Part shown: piece by piece, positions 36,534 through 48,985 of the stretch
Numbering within the stretch: position 1 is the first letter of the stretch
Layout of the letters: each line of letters starts with the position of its first letter
Origin: Casuarina equisetifolia
Lineage: Eukaryota; Streptophyta; Magnoliopsida; Fagales; Casuarinaceae
Reading direction: 5' to 3'
Assembly: GCA_028551475.1 (NCBI GenBank)
Contig: CM052360.1
Location: 2,158,501-2,222,500 of the forward strand
DNA length: 64,000 nucleotides
The notes under the pieces: generated by a model
What the model saw: only the letters and a program-made list of their open reading frames with translations
Database searches by the model: none
Told to the model about the DNA's origin: nothing
Program-made: the position numbers and the translations under genes

Positions 36534-38418
36534 TTAGAAGCAGCTTGTCGGCTGGACCAAACCGGAAGATGTTCCGGCGGCATGGATACAAGAAGCTTCG
36601 GCCGCTTGATTCTTGTATGTCAGCTTCACATTCTCTAACGTTATTCCAGAGCATGGGTTGCTGGAACTACAATCAAACTTCACAGCAACTTCTGTTGCCG
36701 ACGATCCATGGATGTCTTGGTACGTCACATCACTAACTTTCACGCCGGAAGCCTGTCAACAGAGTCGACTGATCAAAACTAATGCCAAACTCAAAAGACA
36801 GTCATTTTTAAGGTTAAAGAGAAATTATCGAGGCATTAGTTTAAACTGCACTGCAATACCCTACCTGATCAGGGCAACCTTTGTTGTCGGGGCAGTAATT
36901 CTGATCGATTACAATGGGGTTCTGGACGTTGACCATGATAGCATGTTGGAAAAGAACCTGCTTAACAAAACCATTGCTAGGCCTTGCCCAAGACTTAATC
37001 CTCACCCCATTCTGAGTACCTGTGAAGGTAACTGTATTCACCGTTACGTTCTGCACGCCTGCCTCCTGCTCGCTCTTCCCCAGGCTCCCAATGCTGCACC
37101 GGCAACGACAAGCATGGTCAATTTAGTAAAACATAGTACTTGTTACAATAGTATTCACGAAAAGTTACGTAAGACCAGAACAACATTGTTTACCTAATTC
37201 CGTGGCCAGGTCCACATGCAATGCTCTCAATCCACAAGCTGGTGGTGCCGGGACCAATCGAGATGCAATCGTCGCCGGTGCTAATTTTAGAGTCGAGGAT
37301 CGTGACACCCGATGATTGCTGCACATGAATGCCATCAGTGTTCGGACTGTTGCCGTCGGCTGTGACCTTGACCCCTTCTATTTTCACGTTCTGGCAGCCA
37401 TTGACGACAATGTGGAACATTTGGCTGTTTAAGGAGGCTAATCCAGTGACCACGATGTTCTCGGAGTTAGAAAAGTGCAGTGTCTGCTTGCATAGACACC
37501 AGGAAAAGCTTCAATTATTATGTTATAACAATAATATAGGAACGTGATCTAGGCAATGGACTGCTTACGAAATTATGAACAACTTAATCCGACAGTTGAA
37601 ATTGAAGTTCCCATTAAAATTAAAATAAAGTTACTGACACCACAAAATTTGGGGTATAATTAGAGGATAAGATGGGATATTAAGGATAGCTTATAGATGC
37701 AACAGACAAATATTTTATATGAGAACATGGGCCCATTCCCAAGTAGCTTAAACAAATAAAGGGAACTCAAAAGATCCACCATAATGGACCAATCAATTTC
37801 CGGATAATGATGACCTTTCAAATTCCCTTCTTTTTTGCTCCGACTTCCCCAGAAACCAAACGGCTTCTACTGTTTAACCCCTCAAAACCCGAAATGATGA
37901 GTAACTCACTCCTACGCTACTAAATATTTCACGAAGAAATGGCAGAAGAAGGGAAACGTAATCATTCACCATACCGTTGCTCCGCTGGGGCAGCTCTTGC
38001 CTGAGGCCTTGCAAGCCCAAAGGCCGGTGCCTTGCCCATCAAGAATCCCACCGGATATCTGAACACCGTTCACGTTCTCGAACGAGATCCACTGGCCGGA
38101 ATCTCCGACGACACTGTAGTCTGATGGGGCCACCAGCGTGCCATCAATGCGTATGGAGATCGACCCGCTCTTGCATGGCCCATTGAAAGCCAACTGGCGA
38201 AGATAGTATCTACCGGCTGGCACGGAAATGGAGGCCGGACTTTCAGAGGCACAAGCTTTTGTCCATGCAGCAAGGAAAGCCGAGGTTGAGTCCGTCGTTC
38301 CATCTCCACTGGCTCCCAAGCTGGCCACATTGTAAGTCACCGGTGCAGCTAAGACGACGGAGGAGTAAAAGAGGACAAAGACGAGTGCAAGAACAAGAGG
38401 TTTTCTCTGGTTTGCCAT
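36534..38418 (-). CDS. PG2: exopolygalacturonase (GH28), pollen type
   Basis: Same enzyme class as PG1. Exons 37975-38418, 37194-37483, 36865-37093 and 36534-36752 join to 1182 bp, 393 residues and an open frame ending TAA. The signal peptide begins [20 protein letters not shown]. All GH28 motifs are present: [23 protein letters not shown] and RIKSW. It is the most diverged of the three intact copies (for example [10 protein letters not shown] for [10 protein letters not shown] near the N terminus, LGKSEQEAG in exon 3). Exon lengths are identical to PG1 and PG3, so the family expanded by tandem duplication. TATA at 38521-38528 and a conserved upstream block at 38808-38890. It faces away from PG3 across about 6.2 kb. 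Confidence 0.93.
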
Positions 38419-38520
38419 TTTGCTTTGGAGGGAGGGAGGATAGAAGGAAGCGAGAGACAGGAAGCTTAGGAGTTGAAGATTGTGGTTTTGGTGGTGGAAT
38501 TACAACGGTTTTGGGACTGT

Positions 38521-38528
38521 ATTTATAG
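38521..38528 (-). promoter_or_regulatory. PG2 TATA box
   Basis: TATAAATA in minus orientation within the shared CAAATCCTATAAAT context, about 100 bases upstream of the PG2 start. Confidence 0.7.
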
Positions 38529-38807
38529 GATTTGAATGCTGGTTAGCTTCAATGGCAGGACGTCACGATAGGCAAGGCTGCTGCCGAACTTTGAAAGTAT
38601 AGATGTCTAAGTCGAACTTTTTTTTTATCTTTTCTTTACCACTATATTACATCCTTAAATCACGTCGCCTGCAAATATGGATTTGAATATTGCTGCCATT
38701 GTTTGATACAACAGCTCCTGATCAGAAGAGTATGGGAATATAAACGTCCTCAAACCTTTATTTTAATCTTATCTTACATTCGTCGATGAGTTGCTTCATT
38801 CTATCCT

Positions 38808-38890
38808 TTGAATTTATGCAAGACCCACTTTCTCACTGAAGTTTGAAGCAAATGAAACAAACTGGAAAAAAGGGTCGGTCATTATTTTCT
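38808..38890 (-). promoter_or_regulatory. Conserved upstream block of PG2
   Basis: Partner of the PG1 and PG3 blocks. In gene orientation it reads GTTTCATTTGCTTCAAACTT followed by CAGTGAGAAAG and a GCATAAATTCAAAGG segment. It lies about 390-470 bases upstream of the start. Confidence 0.55.
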
Positions 38891-41729
38891 TTATTTGCCT
38901 TTTTCTGCACTCCATTTGGTCCTTCAAAAGATGTCAAAACTCAACCGTACTTCTAATCCAATACGAAAACAGATTAATGAGATTATCTTAAGGTAGACTC
39001 CAGTGCCAAAATTGTTGGGTCTAGCATATTGTGTGTGCGCATAGATGCCATAGGTTAAGAGGGAAGGACCGCTGCACGTAGAGGGTTGCTTGGGAGATGA
39101 GAATTCCTAGGCTTTTGTAACATTAAATAGGAAACAAAGGGATGAATCAGTGGTGACGAAGGCAGGAAAACATCTTCCCCAAGCCGCCGCCGCCACTACC
39201 GTCAGCCTCCACATTCTTGTTTCCGGGTGCTATGTTTTCCTCCTCTCCTTGCTTTCCGCACAAGATCAACACCTCCTCCTATCCCTTTCTATTCTATGCA
39301 TGGCCGTCATCTTCCTTTGGCTTTATCCCCGTTTTCGTTCGGCTTCCATGATTATTTTCTATTGGTTTCTTTTTTCTATTCCACGCACTCTTTGGGGGCT
39401 AGATTATTAAGACAAAAAAATGGGTGAAACTCGGGATAATAAAATCAGGTCAACTATGGTATAGCTGTAATTTCTGCACAACCAGGTGTGGTTTAGAGAA
39501 GGTAGCTGTTGTAGTAACGGGGATTTGGACGCGACAAGTGCAGGAGAAAACGGAGAAGAAAGCGGCGCCATTTCTATGCCCAAAAATCGTGGCTCAAGAA
39601 AAACCAACCTCCTCTTTTCGCCGTGATTTAGTATTTTACGCATCATTATGGTTTCCCATTTTTTTTTCTCTTATCTGAACTGCCCAACCATAAAGTTGAG
39701 CGCAGCTTGCCCCTTGTTTTCCTTGCCTTGTGAAAATCGATTCCTTTAGTCTGCTTTTTCTGTATAAATGGCTACTTTGTTTTCTTAAGACTTGGGAAAA
39801 AAAGAAGCAGTTTTATGTATAAAAAACACAACATGTAAATAGATAAAGGGTAAGTAATACGGGACCCTGGCATAGTGATGTTCTCTAAACAAATTCTGAC
39901 TCACAGTATTATTGGTTTATTTGTGTTTTTGTTTCTTTATTCCAGGAAGGCAAGCTGAATGTACTCAAGCACGATGGATCTGTAGCCTCTAGTTTCAGAT
40001 AATGGATCCCATTATCTGCTTCGCCAAATAAAATACTTAAACTTACTTTCTTGATAACCTTTTCCTCTTTTTCTGGTCGTGCTTACTTCCATAACTTCCG
40101 GCAGATTTTTGGGGGGAACTTCTTAAGCTTCCGGGTGGCAGACCTCAATTTGTGGGTGCAATAGGTTGCTGATCAATCACAGAAAGGTATTTGCCGGAAG
40201 TGCAGCCACCAAATGTTCAGAAGCTGATTGAATTTCATATCAACTTATAACTTCAAAAAGTAAACACCTGATGAAATGCATGCATCACCAACTACCAAAA
40301 CAGGCCAAACCCTCGAGCTACCCTCTCCATCACTTTGCCATTGGCGAAGTATTCAAGTTATTAGAGATATGATTGTGAGGCTATCACCGTCATTTCAAGA
40401 GGTTAAGTATTTTCTTCATGATAATAGTAGGTTAACGAATCTCTTAGTGGGAGAAAGATTTCGTAAACAAACCTCGCAGTCAACAATGGTATTATCATGG
40501 TACGCAACTAAGGCATGTCAATGATGGACACTTTCTTCGACGAGTTTTTAAGAAAAGTACAGAAAAAGGTAGACTAACCATGTGATAAGGCGCTGATACG
40601 CTGGTTTTTCCTGACCAAAATATACCATCCCATGTGCAGATTAGGCGGTAATGGTGTGGGAAGTTTGCTCCATTATCGAACAACAAACATGCAGGCATTC
40701 TAGTTAACAGGTGCAAGTTTAGGATAATATTGATCAGGTTTGTTATAGTTTCAGATTATTGATTCCGTGATCAATTATTTTGGATAAAGGACATCATTGA
40801 AAGATGAGTAAAAGAAGGTCGTTGTTTCTCAATGCAGATTCTGCAATTAATGTTACGTGGGAACCTCACATGCTCAAACAACTGCCATGAACCCAAATTC
40901 CTGGGTTGAAAATGCTGAGCCAATGAACAAGCAAGGATGGTCTCCTGAAAAGAATAATGTTGTCTGGTGGAATTTATAAAACAAAACCAAGAAGTTGTAG
41001 TTCCTGACTTTCATAGAATCGCCAGTACGAGCCAATCTCATTGTTCCGGGCCCCGTTTCAGGGTGTCCCTGTTACATGCCTTTTTTTCCAAGAGGCGGCC
41101 ATGTGAGACACGTTGACATTCGTGCACAACAAAAGTTATAGGATTTGGCACATGATGTTACAAGTTCGACTGTTTATGATATGAAACTATATAAGGTATG
41201 GATACAATGTTTAAAGATTGCCTACACCATACGCTTATATCCAACTATTTCTTACATTTTTATAGTGAATTGTATCAAAAAAATATAATCTTATCCAAAA
41301 GCCAATTTATAATTAAATGAGTCTTTTCTCATCATAAAAAGGATTCCCAAATATAGTTTAAGTAATATAAAACTTTTTACCACATCATTTTTTACGTGTT
41401 CCCTTCCAACAAACACAAGCTATGGGCTTCATGCTTAAGGGTGTGGACTCCATAACCTAAGCTTTAATAGTATTTTACAAAGCTCATTCTCATGTAAAAG
41501 TAGATTCAAGTGTATATGGTCTTTCTTCTTCAAGAAGAGAATTTTCAAATATGATTTACGTAATGTCAAGCTTTTTGCCGCATCATGGAAAATTGGGAAT
41601 GATCTATGACTCCATGGAAAATTGGGAATCATTTTTCCTAAGTAAAGTTAAGTACCTTTTGAACTTATCTCTTTCTAGAAAAGCCACCTCCTTTTCCATT
41701 TTCTAAAGATAGAAGGAAAAAGAGCTGTG
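38891..41729. other. Intergenic DNA between the divergent PG2 and PG3
   Basis: No recognisable gene. Open frames at 39150-39410 and 40276-40524 lack convincing domains. The stretch 41400-41460 (GGGTGTGGACTCCAT phrase) resembles plant LTR ends but nothing else supports an element. Confidence 0.4.
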
Positions 41730-42070
41730 AGCCGCCGTCATTGAAAGAAGAGGTTGACTATGGTGAATTGGATGTACATACGTATTGTAGCATGTTAGGT
41801 TAGCCATCTATTTAGACCTAAACGTATTCAACTTTTCCATCAAACTTTGGAAGAAAGTCTAGTTAGTAGTAAATTGGTCCATAACCATGCGGAATTATGT
41901 ATGACTTATGGGGCAAGGCAAATTTCTTGCAAAGTAATCGCGGTACAATTGTGTTCACATTTCAACGGCATTCAACTAAAATAACTGTCAAAACTTTCCT
42001 CTAATCAAGGACGAACTCGAGCTCACCACATGGGGAAGATGACCAATCGATAAAGTAGTTGACGTTTTTA
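41730..42070 (+). repeat. Upstream block shared by PG3 and PG4
   Basis: Aligns with 48330-48730 upstream of PG4 (shared GTCTAGTTAGTAGT-AATTGGTCCAT, GACTTATGGG and AATTTCTTGCAAAG phrases). In PG3 it lies about 2.2 kb farther from the gene than in PG4. Confidence 0.8.
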
Positions 42071-43924
42071 AGACTACTTAACATACGTTAAAACAGCCGT
42101 GTACGTCTTTGTATTACTTGCAAAGACTGGGCCTCCGTAAGGTTTTGAACCGGCTAAGTAGGCCTTGGTTTAAAAAGTCTATCTTCCAGGTGTGGTCCAA
42201 CGCTGCTCGGCCCTTTTTTTGTAAAATCTTTTCACCTAATGTAATCGAAGGTATTTAATTTTGCAGTCCGTGCTGAGTTTAAAGTTCCTCTCTCAAACAT
42301 ATATATATAGATGTAGTCTAGTTGAATGCAGTTTCTTACATAAACTACTTTAATTAAATGTGTTCCATTAAAATATTAATTAAATTGATTATAAAGTAGA
42401 GTTACAAATCGATTTTTATCAAGTCTTTAGTTTCCTTTTTTTTTTTTTTGTAGCCCAGTTTTCTAAATTGGAAAGGTTTATGTAGTTTGTAACTGTTGTC
42501 CAAACATCATCATTTTTATCGAACAGTATTGTTTAACTTCACTTCTGAACTCTTTTTTTGCCCAAAAAATTGCTATTCATTTTTTTTTAACACACATACC
42601 CAAGACATATGCAATATCAACTGAACCAACTAAACCAAATACTTGTCAATCATTTTCTACTTCACTGCATGAACTTCTGATATGTCTTTCCATATTCCAA
42701 CTGTTAATGAAAAACTTGAACCCAAAAGTAAAAGAGAAATTAAAGTCCATGCTCTCTTTTGAGAATCCACGAAGACATGGAAATATCCTACTAGATTGAA
42801 TCTGCTTTGCATATGAGTATATCCTACATGGGAATCTTAATGATTAGCGTACGAATCTGTTTTGCATACGAATATACGAATATATCCTAGATGGAGATAT
42901 CCTAAGTGGTTTGTTTTGAGTAAGGTTTTTTCTGATGAAGTTAAATCTGGGAAAGTGCAACTTCCTATGCAGAACGTATGTATATTTTGCTTACAAAGTC
43001 ATTTTATTCTCTCATTATTTGTTGACGATCAGCAGGAGAAAATAATTATGAGATAAAAGCTTTACTAAGTCATTGATAACAACAACGAGATAAGAATTTC
43101 AACGAGGAGGTGTTGATTTTGTCCTTAAATATTATAGAAAAGTATCATACTGATAATCCCTTTGTGATGTTCAAATATAAAAAAAAAAAATATTCACCTA
43201 ATTTAAGAGTTAGCTTTTCAATTGAATTATGAACTTATTTTTAATTTGATATCAAATTCCAAATTGATTAATTGCAACTTTTATTCAATTTTGAACTCAT
43301 AAAATATGGTTGTTGTGCTAAAAGAAACCATTTTACATCATTTAATATTGAAGACAAAATATACTTAATATACAAAGAGTGTTGAAAATACAAATCTCAT
43401 ATTGAAAAGACACACAATCTTTAGATAATATTTAAATAAAAACATACAATTAATTCATCAAATAATTTTAAGTTGAATTACAAATCTATTTTTAATATTT
43501 AAACAAAGAGAGGAGCACAACATTGCTTCCCGAAACAAGAACGGTGTGGTTGGCCGTGGTGGCTTGGCAGGATGTTTTCCAGGCCTTGTTACCTTAATGG
43601 CCACTGATTCCTCCCTTCTTTTCTAATTCATCGTAATAAACACCGGAATTATAGGATCTCAGGCGGCCGCGTACGTACATTCGGTCCTTTGTACTGCTCT
43701 TTGTTCGCGCGCCCATTTAGTAATTCTCGAAGATATCCCACTCACTTTGTCGTAGGCCACGCCTTCATGTGTCACTTTGACTTCAATTCTTATGTTCCTT
43801 ATTCTTTCTGGCTTCCCCGTCCTTACAGCCGCAGGAAACTCAACTGAGAAGCACGCTCGAGCTGACATCTTCTCAAGAACCAAATGGAGTGTGGAAAAAG
43901 TCACTGAAAATAGAACCATGAAGT
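42071..43924. other. AT-rich DNA upstream of PG3
   Basis: Most of a 2.2-kb segment missing from the PG4 upstream region. A GC-richer island (43500-43930) carries a 90-residue minus-strand frame (43659-43931) I cannot assign; it has no supporting homology or gene structure that I can see. No mobile element ends were found. Confidence 0.4.
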
Positions 43925-44050
43925 TAGTCAAGTCAACCGTACAGGTCTTAAGCGTTCTCTGACCCTTTTTTGTTTTGTTTCATTTGCTTCAAAATGCAGT
44001 GAGAAAACAGATGTTGCATAGACACAAAGAATCATGTGCAACCACATAAG
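43925..44050 (+). promoter_or_regulatory. Conserved upstream block of PG3
   Basis: In gene orientation: TTAAGCGTTCTCTGACCC, then GTTTCATTTGCTTCAAAATG, CAGTGAGAAAA and GATGTTGCATAGACACAAAG. The match to PG1 33880-34000 is close. Position about 585-710 bases before the PG3 start. The PG4 upstream region lacks it. Confidence 0.6.
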
Positions 44051-44571
44051 TTGGCGTTAGATAGAAAGGGAGGAGGGCACGTCCATATTCAAGTCCATAT
44101 TCTACTTGACACACCAAAAAATATCAATTGAAAACATGTATTATTTGGAATCTCTTAGTTCTGGTTTAATATCTAACTATGTTAGTTTTGGTGTCCTTGG
44201 GTGTTTTCCTAGTGAAAAAAGAAAAAAATATAATTATATTGCTTTCACACAATTGTTTATACAAACAAAATCTTATTTATAATTCAAGGACTAAAGTAAT
44301 GGGGAAAAAAATAACTTGATTCCAATAATTAACTAATACACCATATAAAAGGTACCTCACACCTGATGTAGGAAACAATTAAGGAATATACATAGGTATC
44401 TCCAACGCATTATTAATCTATAGCAGCAACATTGAAATACATACATGCAAGCGACGGAATTAATGGTATCGTGGTAGAGAGAGATACAAAAAAGTTCAAT
44501 GTAAGCATCCTTTTCGAAGTTGGAAGCAACTTTTCCCACTTTGATGTCAAAGGTAAATCGAGTTCAAATCC

Positions 44572-44579
44572 TATAAATA
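44572..44579 (+). promoter_or_regulatory. PG3 TATA box
   Basis: TATAAATA in CAAATCCTATAAATAC, 55-62 bases before ATG 44634. The identical context precedes PG4. Confidence 0.75.
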
Positions 44580-44633
44580 CATCTTAAACAGTTCAAAATC
44601 TACCACCAGTGCCACAAGCACATCCAAAACAAA

Positions 44634-46873
44634 ATGGCAAGCCACAGAAGCCTTCTTGTTCTTGCACTTGTCTCTGTCTTCTTTCATTCCTCTGTCGTCT
44701 TAGCTGCTCCGGTGACTTACAACGTTGTCAGTTTAGGAGCCAAAGGAGATGGAAAGACGGACTCAACCCGGGCTTTCCTCTCAGCGTGGACGAAAGCTTG
44801 CGCCTCGGAAAAGCCGGCCTTCATTTACGTGCCGACAGGGAGATTCTACCTTCGGCAGTTACTTTTCACTGGGCCATGCAATAACACGGAGATCTTCATA
44901 CGCATCGATGGCACGCTTGTGGCGCCATCGAACTATAAGGTCCTCGGAAACGCCGATAGCTGGCTCGCGTTCAAGAACGTGAAGGGAGTTAAAATATCAG
45001 GGGGAAATCTTGACGGGAAAGGCACTGGCTTGTGGGATTGTAAGGCCTCGGGCACGAGTTGCCCCAGCGGAGCAACGGTATGATGAATTACCAACTTTCC
45101 ATTTAATTGTTTTTCGGGTGTAGATGTGGTATCCATAGGAAAATGGTGTCCTAAGTTTACGTTTTGAAGGTTGGTGTTTCCCTACCCAGTTTGATAGCAT
45201 GCAACGCTATTTAGCTGCCATGCAAGAGGTAACTATTTGTTCAAAGTGGGGAAGAAAAGTCATCTTGTAGCAAGGAATTTGGTTTCTTAGTGTTCGAAAA
45301 TTCAATATTACCAAAAAATTGACTTGCAAGTATGAAATAAATGATTCTTAAATAGGATTTATAGCAATGAGCTATGAGATAATTGATTTTTAAATAGGAT
45401 TTAAACAGGTTCGATACACAATGAGCTACTTTTGTCGTGTTGTGCTTAGTACATTCCGTTATAGTCAATGCGGGGTGCGGATCAAGTCTAGGCTCAGTTG
45501 TTATATTATAAAGCTCATTCTTACCCCAAAAATTGACTAAAGAGAAATTCAGCACTGTACTTGTTTTCTACGTCTTTACGCTATCCCTCTGACGCCCCAT
45601 GTTCTGAAGGTTGGTCACCCCATGTTCTCAACTAGAATATACCATAATATACAGAGCATTGTATTTCTTTTGCATACAGTACGCTGACCCCATGTTCTCG
45701 ACTAGACTATTTGTTTTCTGCATCTTTAAGCTATCGCTCAAGTGCCCATCGAAGTGTTTAATTCTATCTCGAATGTGATAACAGCAAGCTTGCTTAGGCT
45801 TCTAAGTCTTACATTAACCGCTCCATCCATTAAGCCAAGATCAAGTTCAGTGTTATTAATAAATGTCACTTTACCTTTACAATATAATGATTGGAGCTTT
45901 TCTGGTGCTTGTGAAAGTAGACGCTGCTGTTTTCCAACTCCAACAACATCGTGGTTAGTAGATTAACCTCCCTAAACAGCCAAATGTTCCACATCGTCGT
46001 TAATGGCTGCCAGAACGTGGAAATTAAAGGGGTCACGGTCATCGCTTCCGGCAACAGCCCAAACACCGATGGCATTCATGTTCAGCTATCATCGGGTGTC
46101 ACCATCCTCAACTCCAAGATCATGACCGGTGACGATTGCATTTCAATTGGTCCCGGTGCCACCAACTTGTGGATTGAGAACATTGCATGTGGACCTGGCC
46201 ATGGAATTAGGTAAAAGATATCGTTCTTATCATTCTGAAAATCAATGGAATATTTTAGTAGACTATGTTATACTAAACTGGGCGTGGATTTGGGTGGCCG
46301 GTGCAGCATTGGCAGCCTGGGAAAGGACCTGAAAGAGGCCGGCGTGCAGAACCTGACGGTGAAAACAGTTACCTTTACCGGTACTCAAAATGGGGCAAGG
46401 ATTAAATCTTGGGCAAGGCCCAGCAATGGTTTTGCTAAGAACATTCTTTTCCAAAATCTCATTATGGTGAACGTCCAGAACCCCATTATAATCGATCAAA
46501 ATTACTGCCCTGGCAACATAAATTGCCCTGATAAGGTACGATATTGAAGTGCAGTTCCCTTACACCTTCGAGAAATCCTTTGAATATTCATGGAAATGTT
46601 GATTTACATACATCTTCGACGGGTGATGAAATTGACTATTGTCTCTGTTGACAGGTTTCCGGCGTGAAAGTCAGTGATGTGACGTACCAGGACATCCACG
46701 GAACGTCAGCCACAGAAGTTGCCGTGGAATTTGATTGTAGTTCGAGAAACCCCTGCACCGGAATAAGATTGGAGAATGTGAAGCTGACATACCAGAATCA
46801 GGTAGCCGAAGCTTCATGCGTCCATGCTACCGGTATATCCTCTGGTGTGGTCCGACCCTCAACTTGCTTGTAG
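44634..46873 (+). CDS. PG3: exopolygalacturonase (GH28), pollen type
   Basis: Exons 44634-45077, 45921-46210, 46307-46535 and 46655-46873 join to 1182 bp and 393 residues. Signal peptide begins [22 protein letters not shown]28 motifs [23 protein letters not shown] and RIKSW are all present, so it looks functional as a pectin-degrading wall or pollen-tube enzyme. It closely resembles PG1. Intron 1 is longer (843 bp against 362 bp in PG1). The exon 2 acceptor region reads AAGTAG: using the upstream AG would put a TAG stop into the frame, so only the second AG gives protein. Upstream lie the TATA box and the conserved PG block. PG4 follows about 2.2 kb downstream in the same orientation. Confidence 0.93.
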
Positions 46874-47879
46874 GGTAGGAATTATTAAAGAATGGAACCT
46901 AACCTGTAGATTTATCTGTACATTTGTGGGACGGAGATGATGATAATATGAGCGAGGTAGGTCGTTGAAGAAGCACTAGTGCTTGGGCCTGTGGCATTGG
47001 GAACCCACTCAGAGCGTTCTTGGAGCTTGGCCTTGTACTGTGCGGGAGCTGTTGTTCACATCTGCTATGAGAAATAGAATGATTTCTTTTATTATTATTG
47101 TGGAAACCATGCTCGTAGAAATATTTCTATCTAGAAAGACAACGACAAAGATATTATCAAAGAAAAATAGTATAAAATATTGAAAGATTTGTTTTTTCTT
47201 TTAAAACTATGTTCTAAAAAAGAGAATATATTTCAATATAAGAAACACAATATATAAATAAATTAGAAATATAGTATTAAATTTTATAGAGAATGGTCTA
47301 TATCCAAGTTAATACTTTAAAGTGTTAAGTGGATGAATTTATCTTTTTATAAAGTACCTTTTATGTTTATATTTGTCCTATATAAGACTTAATATGTCAC
47401 ATCACCTTAAGTGCAGAGCAATACTTTTTGCAAAAATTGTTGTCCTTGAGAGAAGAGGTGGAATATTGAACTTAGATTCTAAATAGACTTCTTAGTAATG
47501 GATGGCAAATCTATATCATTTATTTAACATATTTCATCACCACAATGATCCAAAACAGACCATCCCACTGGTATTGCTTTTTGTGTGGCTTCTAAGCTTA
47601 TACATATTTCTATCAATGCTAAAGGAAAACATAATGTATGATATTATTAATAAATGAAGAACAAAGCATACAAAGATCCCATTGAGTGTAGCAAGACAAT
47701 GATGAGCAATCAAAGACATAAAGGTTTCACACTCAAATGCTTTAACAATATCCATTAACAAATTACTCAAATGAATACAATGTCCTTCCTTATAGTTTAC
47801 ATAAAAAGAATGAGCCTACACTAACTATACAAGGCTAAGCCAATTACAAGAAATGATTATAAATTAAATGCTTCAAGCT
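46874..47879. other. 3' flank of PG3 and AT-rich DNA
   Basis: The first 200 bases align with the PG1 3' side. The segment 47070-47260 (AGAATGATTTC, GTAGAAATATTTCTAT, TCAAAGAAAAATAG) recurs after the PG4 break at 55595-55720. No gene was seen beyond this. Confidence 0.55.
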
Positions 47880-48320
47880 TAGATAATAAATATTAATGTT
47901 GTTTACTACACAATATCTTAGTAAACAAATCCACTTACCACTCTTTTATGTGCATGTAATGAGTTAGGAAGGTGCTCCTTTCTAACTTTTGTTTTATTTT
48001 TTATTTTTTATAATGTGACAATCTACCTTAATTTGCTTTATTCGATAATGAAAGAGTAGATTTCTTATTATATGTTGAGTTGCCTCATTATTACAAAACA
48101 AGAAAACTAAAGTAGGCACTTACACCCTAAGATCCTTAGATTGACCAACAAGCCAAACAACCTCACAAACAATATAGAACATGACCATATATTGTGATTC
48201 TACTGAAAATTTGAAGACAATAGTTGTTTCTTTGTTAATCAAAAATAAGGAAGTCACCCAATTTAATATAGTATCCCGTAACACAGAAGTGTAATATGGG
48301 ACAAGTCACACAATCAATCA
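47880..48320 (-). mobile_element. Ty1/copia fossil: RNase H region
   Basis: On the minus strand the segment still spells the copia RNase H signature in order: a TGYYIKLGDFLIF stretch, then SVESQYMVMFYIVCEVVWLV, then LFCNNEATQHIIRN and IKQIKVDCHI (family pattern TGYCVFLGDALISW, SSAEAEYRAMA, CDNQAA, TKHIEIDCH). It is broken, old and not related to the young element at 49.1 kb by insertion. No LTR was recognised. The PG3/PG4 shared upstream block begins right after it. Confidence 0.65.
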
Positions 48321-48329
48321 CAATAGGAA

Positions 48330-48730
48330 AAAGAGTTAGAACTGCCATCATTAAAACAAGAGCTTCACAATGGTGAATTGAACGAATGTACCTTTGTAGC
48401 ATTTTAGGTTGGTCATCCATTTGGACCTAGACAGTGTTGAAATATGCAAACTAACTAGGAAAAAAAGTCTAGTTAGTAGTGAATTGGTCCATATCCATGT
48501 GGAATTATGTTTCGAAAGTGAGTATGACTTATGGGATAAGACAAATTTCTTGCAAAGCCATCACTGTACAACTGTACTCACACCTGAACGGTATTTAACT
48601 AAAATAATTGTGAGGAGTTTCCTTTAATAAGGAACCAACTCAAGCTCACCATATGGGAAGGTGCTTCTTGAACTACCAATCACGGACAGGGAAGATGATC
48701 AATCAACAAAGTGATTGACTTCTTAATTTT
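48330..48730 (+). repeat. Upstream block shared by PG4 and PG3
   Basis: Partner of 41730-42070. Here it runs directly into the proximal promoter (48730-49061), which aligns with 44280-44633 of PG3. Confidence 0.8.
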
Positions 48731-48977
48731 TCAAAATAACCTAATTCTAATAATCAACTTCACAACTAATGAAGGAAACAATTAAGAAAAATTAAGGAAT
48801 ATATATATATATCTCCAACACTACTCACTGATCTCCGCTTTCTTAAACTATAGCAGCAATATGCAAGCGACGGAATTAATGTATCCGAGATACAAAAAAG
48901 ATCAATGTAAGCATCCTTTCCCAAGTTCGGTGCAACTTTGCCTGCTTTGATGTCATAGCTAAATCGAGTTCAAATCC

Positions 48978-48985
48978 TATAAATA
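48978..48985 (+). promoter_or_regulatory. PG4 TATA box
   Basis: TATAAATA in the same CAAATCCTATAAATACATC context as PG3. The proximal promoter of this dead gene is still well preserved. Confidence 0.65.

Noticed and set aside
39150-39410. Hydrophobic 86-residue frame between PG2 and PG3
   Set aside because: It looks like a membrane protein only because of T-rich codons. There is no homology or conserved start context.
40276-40524. Possible RNase H-like remnant (VIRDMIVRL, then HDNSRLTNLL)
   Set aside because: The likeness to the plant RVT_3 pattern is short and lacks the acidic core. Chance is not excluded.
43659-43931. 90-residue minus-strand frame upstream of PG3
   Set aside because: No domain, no splice partners and no paralogue in the window. 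I cannot support a gene.
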